Source of the DNA: Isoetes taiwanensis | Taxonomy: Eukaryota; Streptophyta; Lycopodiopsida; Isoetales; Isoetaceae | Assembly: GCA_021234155.1 (NCBI GenBank) | Contig: JAJEKV010000040.1 | Coordinates: 13,160,719 to 13,224,718 of the forward strand | Length of the DNA: 64,000 nucleotides | Reading direction: 5' to 3' | Part shown: positions 1 through 11,670 of the stretch, in pieces | How the letters are laid out: every line of letters starts with the position of its first letter | How positions within the stretch are numbered: the first letter of the stretch is position 1 | The notes under the pieces: model-generated | What the model was told of the DNA's origin: nothing | The model's input: the letters and a program-made list of their open reading frames with translations, nothing else | Databases searched by the model: none | Translations under genes and position numbers: made by a program

Positions 1-421
1 CTACCATTGATATTAATTAACACAACCATTGGGTCCAACACATTTAAATTAAAATCCCCCTTAAACCCCCTTTGGTTTGGGTGCATATTCACACGGGGGG
101 TGACGTAGGGCAGCGAGAACCCTCATAATTGTATTTTGCACGTACAAAATCAACACCATATAGTATTCCGCTTGAAATCTTATAGTATTTTGCGAATCTT
201 GTTATACAGTATAGCAAATTTTGTACTTGCATACCCCACAAACGAGGAACTTTACGTACGGTGTAGATTAAGGAATAAGGGGTGAATATGCCTATCCAAC
301 AGCTCTCGTTGCCCGGAGTCACCCCCCGTGTGAATATGCACCCAAACCAAAGGGGGTTTAAGGGGGATTTTAATTTAAATGTGTTGGACCCAATGGTTGT
401 GTTAATTAATATCAATGGTAG
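1..421. repeat. Long inverted repeat (foldback or MITE-like), cut by window start
   Basis: Bases 1-104 are an exact reverse complement of 318-421, and the pairing runs on imperfectly for about 14 bases inward on each side. The spacer is roughly 190 bp and shows no coding sequence. The right arm is followed by TTATGTGTTGG-type sequence, and the left arm reaches the first base of the window, so the true ends and any target duplication are not visible. Long perfect arms suggest a recent foldback or MITE-like DNA element. The family is not recognised. Confidence 0.8.
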
Positions 422-495
422 TTATGTGTTGGTTGTTAATGTCAATGGTTATTATGTGTTGGGGATTTAATTTTTATATGTTGGATGTTAATGGA

Positions 496-640
496 GGCTG
501 ACAACCCTCGAGCATAGTTCTTAGCTGAAGCCATGTCTAACCTGACATGAAATTAACTCACAAAAAGAGAGCACCATGGATTTTCATTGATTGCCTTTAG
601 CTACTATGAAGCTCTGCACATACAATCATGGCACCATTTT
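496..640 (+). repeat. Dispersed repeat, copy 1 (copy 2 at 3332-3455)
   Basis: This stretch shares a diverged match with 3332-3455 in the same orientation, including ATTGATTGCCTTTAGCTACT and CCATGTCT..TGACATG. The nature of the repeat is unknown. The two copies differ by small insertions and many substitutions, so it is old. Confidence 0.6.
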
Positions 641-1257
641 TAACCACTGCTCTGAATTCAAGCATTGGGGATTCAATAGTGGATTGCCATGCTACATATA
701 TGCTGCTCTGCGGCTCCACACATCCCACAGACATAATAAGTATGCAGCTTTGAATCTGCACATACTCGAAAACCATCATTCAATTAAATTGGGATTATGT
801 CTATTCCAAAATCGCGCCGCATGACACTTTTTTGGGGCATTTATTGGTGTGAAGTTATTTTTTTTTAACTTTTACAAAACCATTGTGGATGCTGTATATT
901 TCTTTATTATTTCATATTTTCTTTAAATAAGGACTTAATTGGTTGCAATTAGCAATAATCAAACATATACCATTATAGTGAAAAAGAAGAGTTTTTTTAC
1001 ATTATAGAGCAATTTCTTGTTTGTTTACTTCACTAAACTGAAAAAAAGGAAGCAAATATTACATCATCATCCTAAGAAATGGTAATGTAGAACATAAAAT
1101 AACCTTTAATTGCAAGTTTTTAAGATTAAGTTAAGTTCAAAATTCATAATATACTAGGCAAATGAGGAGAATATGCTATACAAAACCATAAAAGATGACA
1201 TGCAAAATGATAAAAAGAACAACAAGTTTACAAAAAAAATGACTAAAGTAGTAGTTT

Positions 1258-1280
1258 TAAATCGCGCCAAGCGCGATTTA
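1258..1280. repeat. Palindrome of the AAATCGCGCC family, single copy
   Basis: TAAATCGCGC and GCGCGATTTA form a perfect 10-bp stem around CAA. The core resembles the palindromes clustered at 16056-16211 and 18272-18403, so this is an isolated member of the same dispersed motif family about 15 kb away. Confidence 0.6.
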
Positions 1281-2328
1281 AGAATTGTGAAAAGTCTAAA
1301 AGTGATATGTTTTTGCTCATCAGAAACCACCATATCCTCTTTTCCATCACTATTGTCCTCAAAAACATGTACTGGGTCTCCGTAGATGCCCTCGCAGTGT
1401 CCTTTGCTCAGTTTTATGATCCTGCTCTTCCTTCCCATTCACATTTTCTTCGTTTTCTTCATTCACATCAGAGAAGAAATCTTGAAAATTGAAAAGAGTC
1501 TCCAATCAGCTGTAAATAAGGCCAGTGCATCTATGGATGTAAGTCTATCAAAAAGCAATGCCGAATAGACCTCCTCACCAGATAATTTAGATCGACAGAA
1601 TTGCAATCCTTCCTGTGCTTTAGGTCGGGCTTGCTTTGTTGACTTTCTGCTTCAGCTAGGTCGGCCTAGCTTTGGTGAAGGAGAACCATATCAGTAGCGG
1701 CCAACTCTGCTATGGCTATGGAATCATGTCCTAAAGTAATCTATGTATACCACGCCATGAAAGCCGCTTGCCCTGCGGGCACTAGGGGATCACACCATAG
1801 CAAGATAGAAAATAGAGGTCGGTTAAACAACCGCCATGGGCTTGTGGATTGAATCTAGGCCACCAAAACAAGCACTTTGAATCATACCGAGTCAGATCTA
1901 TACCGGCGATGCCGAAAGCATTTGACAACCTAGAAGTGAAAGCAACAATAAATCTTGTAGATAAGACCTGAAGAGAAGGCATGCACAATAATCGATTCCT
2001 TTGCATCGAAAATAGGTAAGAACTGCTCTGTCTTTTGCACCGAAATAGGATAGAGCCGCCTCAGATCCCGTGATCCGAAATAGGTAAGAGCCTCGGGAAG
2101 AACTAAGCCACGAATCTATGGCTAAACAAGCCAACAGACTAAAACGGGCCACGAATCCTTTCTTGCCTCAGTCGAAATGGGTTAAGTAGGCGCCATAGCC
2201 TAAAGAGGCCAGAGTTCGAAGAACAGCGCCATAGCTCAAGAAATGGCCATAGCCCCAAGGCAATGGGACGAGGGGCGTAACGCAGAAAGAGGAAAAAATT
2301 GGGCGATAAAAACGGGAAAAAAGGATAA

Positions 2329-2476
2329 GGTGTAACGCCCGCCCAAGGACGTTACCTAAAAATTTTGGGCGGTGAAAATGCCTCGGCGCGCCAAGACGCC
2401 CGGAGGCGCACCAGGCATTTTCACTGGCCCGAAATTTTTTTTTTGGTAACGTCCGAGGGCCAGGACGTTATCGCCC
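2329..2476. repeat. Imperfect foldback, arms ~65 bp
   Basis: The left arm (about 2329-2393) and right arm (about 2405-2476) pair with mismatches. Matching landmarks are GACGTTACC against GGTAACGTC, TGAAAATGCC against GGCATTTTCA, and GCGCC against GGCGC near the centre. It could be a small MITE or the hairpin end of a larger element. No target duplication was found. Confidence 0.6.
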
Positions 2477-3540
2477 TTAACGCCCTGGTTCGAGGGTTTG
2501 CTCCAGGGCCGGATCGAGGGCAGAGGTGCCGGAAGCAGAATAGAAGAGTAGCAGAATAGAGGAAGCCGGAATAGAAGCATAGCAGAATAGAAGCATAGCC
2601 AGAATAGCATAGAAGCCGAAATAGAAGAATGCCGGAATAGAAGCAGGTCGGATATTAGAAGCAAGGGGCGTCGGATCTGCCGGATTAATCTTGAAAGCTC
2701 TTAAAACTCTTAAAACAGGGCAGATGATCGCTTCAAGAATCCATTTTAGGGCAGCGTTCAGGTAAAATTTGGAGCTTTTCTGGGCAGATCCGTATCACTC
2801 TAGGATGTTATAAGGGTTATGGACAAAATCTGGAGTTATTCTGTATTACCCTAGGATGTTATGAGAAACAAACAGAGAAACAAAGATAACATATTCACGG
2901 TGGAGCAAGTTATTAGCCGGGTAACAAAGACTTTAATGGATCGCCGAGATTGATCTCACCTGTAAACCTGAGAACCAGGGCGTTAAGGAAAAAGAAAGGA
3001 CGAAGAAGGGGGGGAAAGTGAATAAATTAGGTGGGAAAGTTTTTCAAGAAAGTGACGGCGTGAGGGGAAGAGAAAAAAAGCGACGGGAAGAAAAAAACGC
3101 CTAAAAGCGACGGAAGTTGCGCGCAAAAAAAACTCCCAAAATTAAGACATATTCTTAAATTAATTGAATGATGGTTCGAACATGAAAATAGAAGCCTGCC
3201 ATGCATAATTTTAATCTATCATCATGGTCAGAACTTCAGAAGGCTTACCAACTTGGTCTACTCATGCTAAGCAGACATATAGATAAGAAGACATATGGAT
3301 GTTGACAATTCCCCAAGGAGCAGACATATAGATGTTGACGATCCTAAACCATAATTTCTAATTGAATCCATGTCTGGCTTGACATGGAATTAAGAGCACC
3401 ATAGGTCTTCATTGATTGCCTTTAGCTACTTCGCAGCTCTACACATACTATAGATATGATAAAATTAAAACTTTTCATGACATCACTATTAACTGCCGTT
3501 TCTATCCAACATAAATCATTTACCTATTTGCTTCATTCTG
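2477..3540. other. No gene; contains a GAATAGAAG minisatellite and the second dispersed repeat copy
   Basis: Bases 2535-2650 are a degenerate array of AGAATAGAAGCATAGC / GCCGGAATAGAAGC units. Bases 3280-3345 hold a short duplication around CAGACATATAGATGTTGAC. Bases 3332-3455 are copy 2 of the dispersed repeat first seen at 496. The rest shows no coding signal. Confidence 0.5.
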
Positions 3541-3694
3541 GGAAGGGACTCGCGAGAGACACAAAACCGGATAGGCTTGTCATTCATCACAGCAGCAGTA
3601 TACAATGTGTGGAAAACTAGGGAGAGAGAGAGGGGATAGCCGACCATAGGAACAATATCGGACTACCCCCTAAAAAGAAAATGTGCCAAGGCAA

Positions 3695-3770
3695 AATAAA
3701 AGGGTAATGGCGACAACTTCTCATCGGGATAAAAAACCCCGCCCTTTCGGGTTTTCGAGGAAAACCCTAA
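3695..3770 (-). repeat. Hairpin resembling the 3' tail of the window's YADD LINEs
   Basis: GGGATAAAAAACCCCGCC, then CGGGTTTTCGAGG and AAAACCCT, resembles the tail block of the LINE fragments at 39382 and 40509 (TTAAAAAAACCCCCGCC, then GGGTTTTCGAGGGAAAA). No adjoining reverse transcriptase sequence was seen, so this may be a severely 5'-truncated copy or chance similarity of a hairpin. Confidence 0.35.
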
Positions 3771-4082
3771 TGAGAAATGGTCGCCAACAACCTTGAATGT
3801 GTTGCCTGGAGAACGGAGAGAAACAAGTTGATGGCGAACGCAAATAGAGCACGACCCCACCCCCGAATGTGTCCATGGAGAACCGAAGGAGAGGGGTGAT
3901 GGCGAACAGAAATAGAACAGACCCAGGGGAATTTAAAAAAATGGCGGAATCCCCGCAAGCAATACCAACAAAACTCCCAAAAAGAACACCCGTGAAATGA
4001 TCGAGAAAACAAATAGCACAAGCCGCACCAAGAAAGTCCAAAATGAAAACAAAGGAAAAAAAAGAACATAACGTAAAAGATA

Positions 4083-4310
4083 GCATCACCCCGGTGGAGA
4101 ACCATTATGTAAAAATATGCATCACCCTCGAGGTGGAAATAAACAAGATAAAGCATCACCCAAATGGGTGGAGAACCATTATGTAAAAAATATGCATCAC
4201 CTCGAGGTGGAAATAAACAACATCACCGGCAGAGGTGGAGAACAACACAAGATGAGGGCGATGGAACGTAAAACATAAGAATAGCAACACTCACAGTGGA
4301 GAACAACAAA
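4083..4310. repeat. Degenerate short tandem repeats (GCATCACC..GGTGGA units)
   Basis: Phrases such as CATCACC, GGTGGAGAACCATTATGTAA, ATATGCATCACC and GAGGTGGAAATAAACAA recur several times over ~230 bp with varying spacing. It lies between the two parts of the purine-rich region and shows no coding potential. Confidence 0.6.
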
Positions 4311-4370
4311 GAGGTATGAACAACAAAAATACAAATGAAAAAAGACTCATGCGCCACCGCCATCAGGGGG

Positions 4371-4506
4371 AAGGGAGGGAAGCCATGAGAGGAGAAGAAG
4401 AGTCACAGAGGAGAAGACGCCGATAACCGAGCCAAAACGGAAAAGGCCTATTAGCGCCGCCCCTCCCTCAAATGGCGCATCCGGATGGCTCGGATCGATG
4501 GGATTC
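4371..4506 (-). promoter_or_regulatory. Promoter or leader-like block, copy 1
   Basis: This block matches 11539-11670 over most of its length. Shared landmarks are GAGAAGACGCCGATAACCGA, GCCAAAACGGAAAAGGCCTA and GATGGCTCGGATCGATGGGA. Read on the minus strand it runs from an ATCCGAGCCATC box to a CT-rich leader (TCTTCTTCTCCTCTC), the layout of a plant core promoter. Copy 1 lacks the clear TATA-like string seen in copy 2. What it would drive is unknown. Confidence 0.4.
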
Positions 4507-4599
4507 TAGGAAGGGACTCCAGAGACACAAAACCGCCAACTACCAAAGGACTTCTTCAACTATAAGCCTAGGCATCGCTAAAACCTCCGCCTTTTTGCC

Positions 4600-5640
4600 G
4601 ATAGCCCAATAACCCAAAAAGGAAAGAACATTAGAGCAACGCGAAGCGAAGCCGTGGGGAAGAAAACGGTTTAAGAAGAAGAGCCGAAAAGCGCCATACG
4701 GATCTACATCACCCCCAATAACCCGAAAAAAGGAAAGAACATTAGAGAAAAACAATGAAAAAAGAAAAGCACGCCGCCGAGGACTAACCTAAGGAAGTTT
4801 CCTACCGGATGGCATCAGCGATGACCGGAAAAAGGAAGGACACGTGAGAGAACGTAAACAATGAAAAGAAAGGGACGCCGCCAATGATTTAATCGAAGGG
4901 AGCGCCTCCCAAGATGCCAACAGAACGCAACAAGGCGAGGACAAAACAAACCACGCTAATACGCATAATGCACATATGATATGAATGCAAATCACGGACT
5001 TATGTCCATGGATACTGCCTTATCCGAATACGATTACTGCCCGTGGATAAATAAGAAGGAAAAATAACAAGTAACCGAAAAATAAGGCAAAGAGGAAAAA
5101 CCTACGATAGGAATGTAAAAATGCATAGATAAAGATCGGACGAGAAACATGGCGAGGTTGAGTAGAGTCGCACACCACGAAGCGAAGGCGGAGAAGACGG
5201 GACCGCCAGCACTGGCCACGCCAAGTGAGGGCAGGGCTCCGAGATGCGAAAAAGCAAAGAAAGGAAAATACGACGAGCAAAATGGGCCGTAGAAAAAAAA
5301 GAAACCGCTGGATGCGGGAAGTGGAGAACAAAAGAGCCGCATATGCCGAGGCACGAGGAGGAAAAAGGTACCAGTGGGGCGAGCCCGACGAGAGGAGGTA
5401 GGACGGAGCGCCAAAAAAAAAGGATAAATGTAAAATGGCTGGAGAGGGAAGTTGAAAATTTGATGAAATTCGCGGATGACGACGAATCAGCAGAACGACG
5501 AAGCAGCCGGGGGGAGAAAGCGGTTTGAGGGAGAAGAGCCGGAAGTGCCCGCAATAGATGGCATCAGCTCAGTGACCTGAAAAAAGGAAGGACATTAGAG
5601 AACAAAAATAATGGAAAGAAAAGCACGCCAGCTACGAGAC
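4600..5640. repeat. Diverged interspersed repeats around AAAAAAGGAAGGACATTAGAG
   Basis: Near 4613, 4723, 4828 and 5577 the phrase AAAAAGGAARGACATTAGAG recurs, followed at most sites by a run of A-rich sequence and GAAAGCACGCC. A preceding GATGGCATCAGC is seen twice (4810 and 5560). The copies are 100-750 bp apart and poorly conserved, suggesting an old local amplification within the same purine-rich region. Confidence 0.5.
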
Positions 5641-5901
5641 GAAGAAAAAGGTCGCCCCCATAAAACAAGTCCTCCACGATGACGAGTCGAAGAAGACACC
5701 CCAGCAGGCGAACGAGAAGAACAACAACGAGAAGAAAAGAGAACCATGTTAATGCAGACAAGGTAACAATGCAGCCGGTAGCAAGACAAGGCTCCAAGGA
5801 GGAAGAAGATAAAGAGGAAAACTTATCCTAGGAAAGTGTGGAAGCGACATACACTGGGCATAGAGCAGACAAAATACGCTGCAGAGACAATAACAGGAAA
5901 A

Positions 5902-8900
5902 ATGAAAACCCAGGAAATGTCCTGTATGCATAAAATGGGAAAACAACACGAGAAGAAAAACAAGCGAGGAGATGCAGAGAGTGAATAAAATGAGGCCCAC
6001 ATATATGCAATCCCGCCAGAGATTGAGAACACGGAATAATGATCAAGAACCAAAGCAATAAGATGAAGAAGAAGAAACTACGCATCGTAATGTGTAAAAT
6101 GCATAAATATAAAAACAGACAAAGTGCAACCGAGCACAAAGGCATCAAGAAATCGTAAACGACATAGGTGGCAGCATCAGACACACAATACAGGGAATAA
6201 AAAGAAATGAAACCACGGTAATACAGGGTACCACCCATGAGAAGACCATAGGAAAATAGACACAACCAAATTAAGAACCCGATTACAAAATCCCCTAGTT
6301 GCATCGACATCCAAGAGAAAAACACAATTGCAAAAGAGAAAAATCCGAAACCACCATGGGAAAACGTAAAATTTATAAGATCAGGCGACATATAAATAGT
6401 TGCATCGACATCCAAAAGAAAAACACAATTGCAAAAGAGAAAAAATCCAAAACCACCACCTGGCAACTAAACCCAAAATGGAAAAGGGAACAGATGAAAA
6501 GATATACACCACCCAATCGAGAAACCCCATTACAAAATCTCCTGGCGGCATCAATATCCGATAGAAAACACAAATGCAAAGGAAAAAATCGGAAACAACC
6601 ATAGGAAAACACAAAATTGATAAGATCAGGCCACGTATAAATGAATATGTAAGCAGCGAACTAAAACATAAAACGTCTTGAACAATATAAAATTGTGAGC
6701 TAAGGAAACATAAAAAGCTAAGAGACAAGGACGAACCCAGAGCCACGAAACAAGTGCCACATTGGAACATACAAACGCGAAACAAGTTAACAAAACAACT
6801 TGCAAATCTTTCTGCAAGAAATCCAGAAAAAGAGAAACATACAGGATACTGCAGAATATAGCCCTTGAAAATATTCGAACAGAGCAGACATATCGAAGCA
6901 GAGTCACTGAGGATGAAGCGAATTCGATGGAGCAGATTCGTTGTGAGGAGGAACAGATTCGTCATGGGAAGGAGAAGCTCCGGAATTGGTGGCACCCGCC
7001 TCGGCAAGTTGCCCCTGTTCCCAACGAGATGCTTTCCTGCAGGTCCCTGGTCTTACCTTTTGCCTGACTGAGCCAAGCAGATCTGCTCCGAGATCGAGTG
7101 CACACCGGATCTGATATAGGATATGGCAGAACCCTAGGCTAGAATAGCCAATAAAGAACCAATGCCAAAAGAATAAAAACATCTAACACATAGAAAAAAT
7201 GCCTGCATCTAAGCAAAATGGAGGAGCCACCAAAAAATGTGTCCATTGATCGTATTCTGAGACAAGAAACCGGCAAAAGTAGGTCCCATTATGCCTAGCA
7301 ATGTCACGGCAACTCTAGGTGCATAACTGACGAGGCAATTAAATTGATGAAAACCCAGGAAATGTCCTGTATGCATAAAATAGGAAAACAACACGAGAAG
7401 AAAAACAAGCGAGGAGATGCAGAGAGTGAATAAAATGAGGCCCACATATATGCAATCCCGCCAGAGATTGAGAACACGGAATAATGATCAAGAACCAAAG
7501 CAATAAGATGAAGAAGAAGAAACTACGCATCGTAATGTGTAAAATGCATAAATATAAAAACAGACAAAGTGCAACCGAGCACAAAGGCATCAAGAAATCG
7601 TAAACGACATAGGTGGCAGCATCAGACACACAATACAGGGAATAAAAAGAAATGAAACCACGGTAATACAGGGTACCACCCATGAGAAGACCATAGGAAA
7701 ATAGACACAACCAAATTAAGAACCCGATTACAAAATCCCCTAGTTGCATCGACATCCAAGAGAAAAACACAATTGCAAAAGAGAAAAATCCGAAACCACC
7801 ATGGGAAAACGTAAAATTTATAAGATCAGGCGACATATAAATAGTTGCATCGACATCCAAAAGAAAAACACAATTGCAAAAGAGAAAAAATCCAAAACCA
7901 CCACCTGGCAACTAAACCCAAAATGGAAAAGGGAACAGATGAAAAGATATACACCACCCAATCGAGAAACCCCATTACAAAATCTCCTGGCGGCATCAAT
8001 ATCCGATAGAAAACACAAATGCAAAGGAAAAAATCGGAAAGAACCATAGGAAAACACAAAATTGATAAGATCAGGCCACGTATAAATGAATATGTAAGCA
8101 GCGAACTAAAACATAAAACGACTTGAACAATATAAAATTGTGAGCTAAGGAAACATAAAAAGCTAAGAGACAAGGACGAACCCAGAGCCACGAAACAAGT
8201 GCCACATGGAACATACAAACGCGAAACAAGTTAACAAAACAACTTGCAAATCTTTCTGCAAGAAATCCAGAAAAAGAGAAACATACAGGATACTGCAGAA
8301 TATAGCCCTTGAAAATATTCGAACAGAGCAGACATATCGAAGCAGAGTCACTGAGGATGAAGCGAATTCGATGGAGCAGATTCGTTGTGAGGAGGAACAG
8401 ATTCGTCATGGGAAGGAGAAGCTCCGGAATTGGTGGCACCCGCCTCGGCAAGTTGCCCGTGTTCCCAACGAGATGCTTTCCTGCAGGTCCCTGGTCTTAC
8501 CTTTTGCCTGACCGAGCCAAGCAGATCTGCTCCGAGATCGAGTGCACACCGGATCTGATATAGGATATGGCAGAACCCTAGGCTAGAATAGCCAATAAAG
8601 AACCAATGCCAAAAGAATAAAAACATCTAACACATAGAAAAAATGCCTGCATCTAAGCAAAATGGAGGAGCCACCAAAAAATGTGTCCATTGATCGTATT
8701 CTGAGACAAGAAACCGGCAAAAGTAGGTCCCATTACGCCTAGCAATGTCACGGCAACTCTAGGTGCATAACTGACGAGGCAATTAAATTGATGAAAACCC
8801 AGGAAATGTCCTGTATGCATAAAATGGGAAAACAACACGAGAAGAAAAACAAGCGAGGAGATGCAGAGAGTGAATAAAATGAGGCCCACATATATGCAAT

Positions 8901-10235
8901 CCCGCTAGAGATTGAGAACACGGAATAATGATCAAGAACCAAAGCAATAAGATGAAGAAGAAGAAACTACGCATCGTAATGTGTAAAATGCATAAATATA
9001 AAAACAGACAAAGTGCAACCGAGCACAAAGGCGTCAAGAAATCGTAAACGACATAGGTGGCAGCATCAGACACACAATACAGGGAATAAAAAGAAATGAA
9101 ACCACGGTAATACAGGGTACCACCCATGAGAAGACCATAGGAAAATATACACAACCAAATTAAGAACCCGATTACAAAATCCCCTAGTTGCATCGACATC
9201 CAAGAGAAAAACACAATTGCAAAAGAGAAAAATCCGAAACCACCATGGGAAAACGTAAAATTTATAAGATCAGGCGACATATAAATAGTTGCATCGACAT
9301 CCAAAAGAAAAACACAATTGCAAAAGAGAAAAAATCCAAAACCACCACCTGGCAACTAAACCCAAAATGGAAAAGGGAACAGATAACAAGATATACACCA
9401 CCCAATCGAGAAACCCCATTACAAAATCTCCTGGCGGCATCAATATCCGATAGAAAACACAAATGCAAAGGAAAAAATCGGAAACAACCATAGGAAAACA
9501 CAAAATTGATAAGATCAGGCCACGTATAAATGAATATGTAAGCAGCGAACTAAAACATAAAACGTCTTGAACAATATAAAATTGTGAGCTAAGGAAACAT
9601 AAAAAGCTAAGAGACAAGGACGAACCCAGAGCCACGAAACAAGTGCCACATTGGAACATACAAACGCGAAACAAGTTAACAAAACAACTTGCAAATCTTT
9701 CTGCAAGAAATCCAGAAAAAGAGAAACATACAGGATACTGCAGAATATTGCCCTTGAAAATATTCGAACAGAGCAGACATATCGAAGCAGAGTCACTGAG
9801 GATGAAGCGAATTCGATGGAGCAGATTCGTTGTGAGGAGGAACAGATTCGTCATGGGAAGGAGAAGCTCCGGAATTGGTGGCACCCGCCTCGGCAAGTTG
9901 CCCGTGTTCCCAACGAGATGCTTTCCTGCAGGTCCCTGGTCTTACCTTTTGCCTGACCGAGCCAAGCAGATCTGCTCCGAGATCGAGTGCACACCGGATC
10001 TGATATAGGATATGGCAGAACCCTAGGCTAGAATAGCCAATAAAGAACCAATGCCAAAAGAATAAAAACATCTAACACATAGAAAAAATGCCTGCATCTA
10101 AGCAAAATGGAGGAGCCACCAAAAAATGTGTCCATTGATCGTATTCTGAGACAAGAAACCGGCAAAAGTAGGTCCCATTACGCCTAGCAATGTCACGGCA
10201 ACTCTAGGTGCATAACTGACGAGGCAATTAAATTG
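5902..10235. repeat. Three tandem copies of a 1,445-bp unit
   Basis: The units are 5902-7346, 7347-8790 and 8791-10235. Each starts with ATGAAAACCCAGG and ends with GGCAATTAAATTG. By eye the copies differ at only about ten or so positions per unit, including one single-base deletion in unit 2, so identity is above 99%. Each unit has the same minus-strand open frames of 190-212 codons, interrupted in unit 2, which argues against selection for protein. The flanks do not continue the repeat. The array could be a young local amplification, one homogenised by gene conversion, or an assembly copy-number error. Confidence 0.92.
6298..6640. repeat. Internal ~100-145-bp sub-repeats of the 1,445-bp unit
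   Basis: Within each unit the phrase GGCATCAATATCC / TTGCATCGACATCC followed by AAAACACAATTGCAAA and AAATCCGAAACCACC occurs three times (6298, 6400 and 6545 in unit 1), each followed by AAGATCAGGC..TATAAAT or a diverged version. The large unit is itself therefore built from older repeats. The same pattern recurs in units 2 and 3, shifted by 1,445 and 2,889 bp. Confidence 0.7.
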
Positions 10236-11384
10236 ATAGTCCAGTAAAGATGCGAACAACAAACATCGACATGACCCCAAGCAAAAAACCCCCGACATAT
10301 TGAATACTTGAAACACAAGCCATTTAGCAAGATTGAAAATAACGATATGGAGCAAGCATGGGAAAGGTCGACCCAAATGACGGAAAATCTAATGTAAATG
10401 TGGCTCATAATGCCTTCCAAGGGATATGTAAAGGGGGCACAGATAACCTATGCAACCATTATAAAATATGAAAAGCTATGAAAAGGCCATGCGAAGTAAT
10501 ATAGGGGCATAAGACAAATAAGAGCCGATGGAGAAAATAGGCCTATAGCCTATCATGGTAACGGATGGAGCTCACAAAGCAGAAAAGGGTATGCTAGAAG
10601 TACAGAAAAGGGTACGCTAGAAGCACAGAAAAGATAAAGGAGAACTATAGAAAGACGTGGAGGTTGGATATGAGGGCAAAAAATGCTGGATTCAACCAGC
10701 CGAAGGTGGCAGGGCGGATCCGGCAGGCTCAGAAAGAGAGGAGGGCAAGAAACGCTGGATTCAACCAGCCGAAGATGGCAGGGCGGATCGGCGGCCCAGA
10801 ACTCCCGCCTAGCAGCGATCTGCATGCCGGAACACAGGAATCCGGCTACTCCTTCTGTCCGCCAGAAAACCGTCCCCTGCAAAAAAAGCAAAGAAGCACA
10901 TAGAACAGAAACATCGAAGGAGATTGGCCGATCTGCTGTCCCAGAACAATCAAATTGCAAACATGTGAAATAAGATGCAAAGAGAAAACCAGGAGAAATC
11001 CGCGTGGCAAGGAGACGATTTATAGAATAGGGGCGACTGCTGTGGAACTGTCGATTCGTATCCAAGGCCATGGAGCCATCGCTAAATGAAAGGTGAAAAG
11101 GAAGAATCAGAGGCTAGATATCCGCCCCATGTGATTGCATGGCAATGCCGCGTAGCCTGAGATCCACTGCCTCCCAAGGATCGAGCAGGAGGAAGCCCGT
11201 GCATGTTGGACTGGAACAAGATCACACACAAAGATAGACACGCTCCTTTAGCGGATTGCCGTTGGATGATCGTTAACAGGGAACTCCAGGCCGTCGTCAA
11301 GCATGCGTGCAAACGCCCAATCGAGGAGGCAAATGAACTAAACTTTGTAAATCAAGAGCTGTACATATGAGAAAAGGAGGAAGG
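10236..11384. other. No gene; contains a 69-bp two-copy repeat
   Basis: Bases 10672-10790 hold two copies of a ~69-bp unit containing GCTGGATTCAACCAGCCGAA and TGGCAGGGCGGATC. The GCTGGATTCAACCAGC part is itself a near palindrome. The 172-codon minus-strand frame at 10553-11071 simply reads the duplication twice (DPPCHLRLVESS) and matches no family. Nothing else is recognised. Confidence 0.5.
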
Positions 11385-11535
11385 CAAACTGAGGCTAGAA
11401 GATCCAAGATCAGGCTGGGAGGAAAGAACCAATGGAGAAAACAAACTGAGGCTAGAAAATCCAAGATCAGGCTGGGAGGAAAGAAGCAATGGAGAAAGCA
11501 AACTGAGGCTAGAAGATCCGAGATAAGGCAGAAAA
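11385..11535. repeat. 57-bp tandem repeat, ~2.6 copies
   Basis: CAAACTGAGGCTAGAA starts at 11385, 11442 and 11499, an exact 57-bp period, with GATCCAAGATCAGGCTGGGA in each of the first two units. It sits just downstream, in minus-strand terms, of the promoter-like block at 11539-11670, so it would lie in the leader or first intron of any transcript from there. Confidence 0.85.
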
Positions 11536-11538
11536 GGC

Positions 11539-11670
11539 GGGAAGCCACGAGAGGAGAAGAAGAGCTGCTGTGAGAAGACGCCGATAACCGAGCCAAAACG
11601 GAAAAGGCCTAATATAGGCGCTCGTCCCTCCCCAGAATGGCGATCCGATGGCTCGGATCGATGGGACTCT
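11539..11670 (-). promoter_or_regulatory. Promoter or leader-like block, copy 2, with TATA-like string
   Basis: On the minus strand the order is GATCCGAGCCATCGGATC, then GCGCCTATATTAGGCC (TATA-like), then about 30 bp later a CT-rich leader (CTTCTTCTCCTCTCG). This matches plant core promoter layout and points leftward into the purine-rich region. It is homologous to 4371-4506. The promoter assignment is inference from layout alone. Confidence 0.45.

Larger units (their letters stand above)
422..2328. other. No recognised gene; AT-rich then mixed DNA
   Basis: I see no supported gene here. A minus-strand open frame at 1154-1438 (94 codons, hydrophobic C-terminal half) contains a stretch that reads like coding sequence (GIYGDPVHVFEDNSDGKED), but it runs through the palindrome at 1258-1280 and matches nothing I know. 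Bases 496-640 belong to a dispersed repeat listed separately. From about 1600 the DNA becomes more GC-rich, with loosely repeated phrases such as CCGAAATAGG around 2000-2150. Confidence 0.5.

Noticed and set aside
1154-1438. Possible small membrane protein on the minus strand
   Set aside because: It crosses a dispersed palindrome, has no family match and no supporting exon structure.
5828-9896. Minus-strand open frames of 190-212 codons repeated in the triplicated unit
   Set aside because: They are Phe/Cys/Ser-rich translations of pyrimidine tracts, overlap each other in other frames, are broken in unit 2 and match no family.
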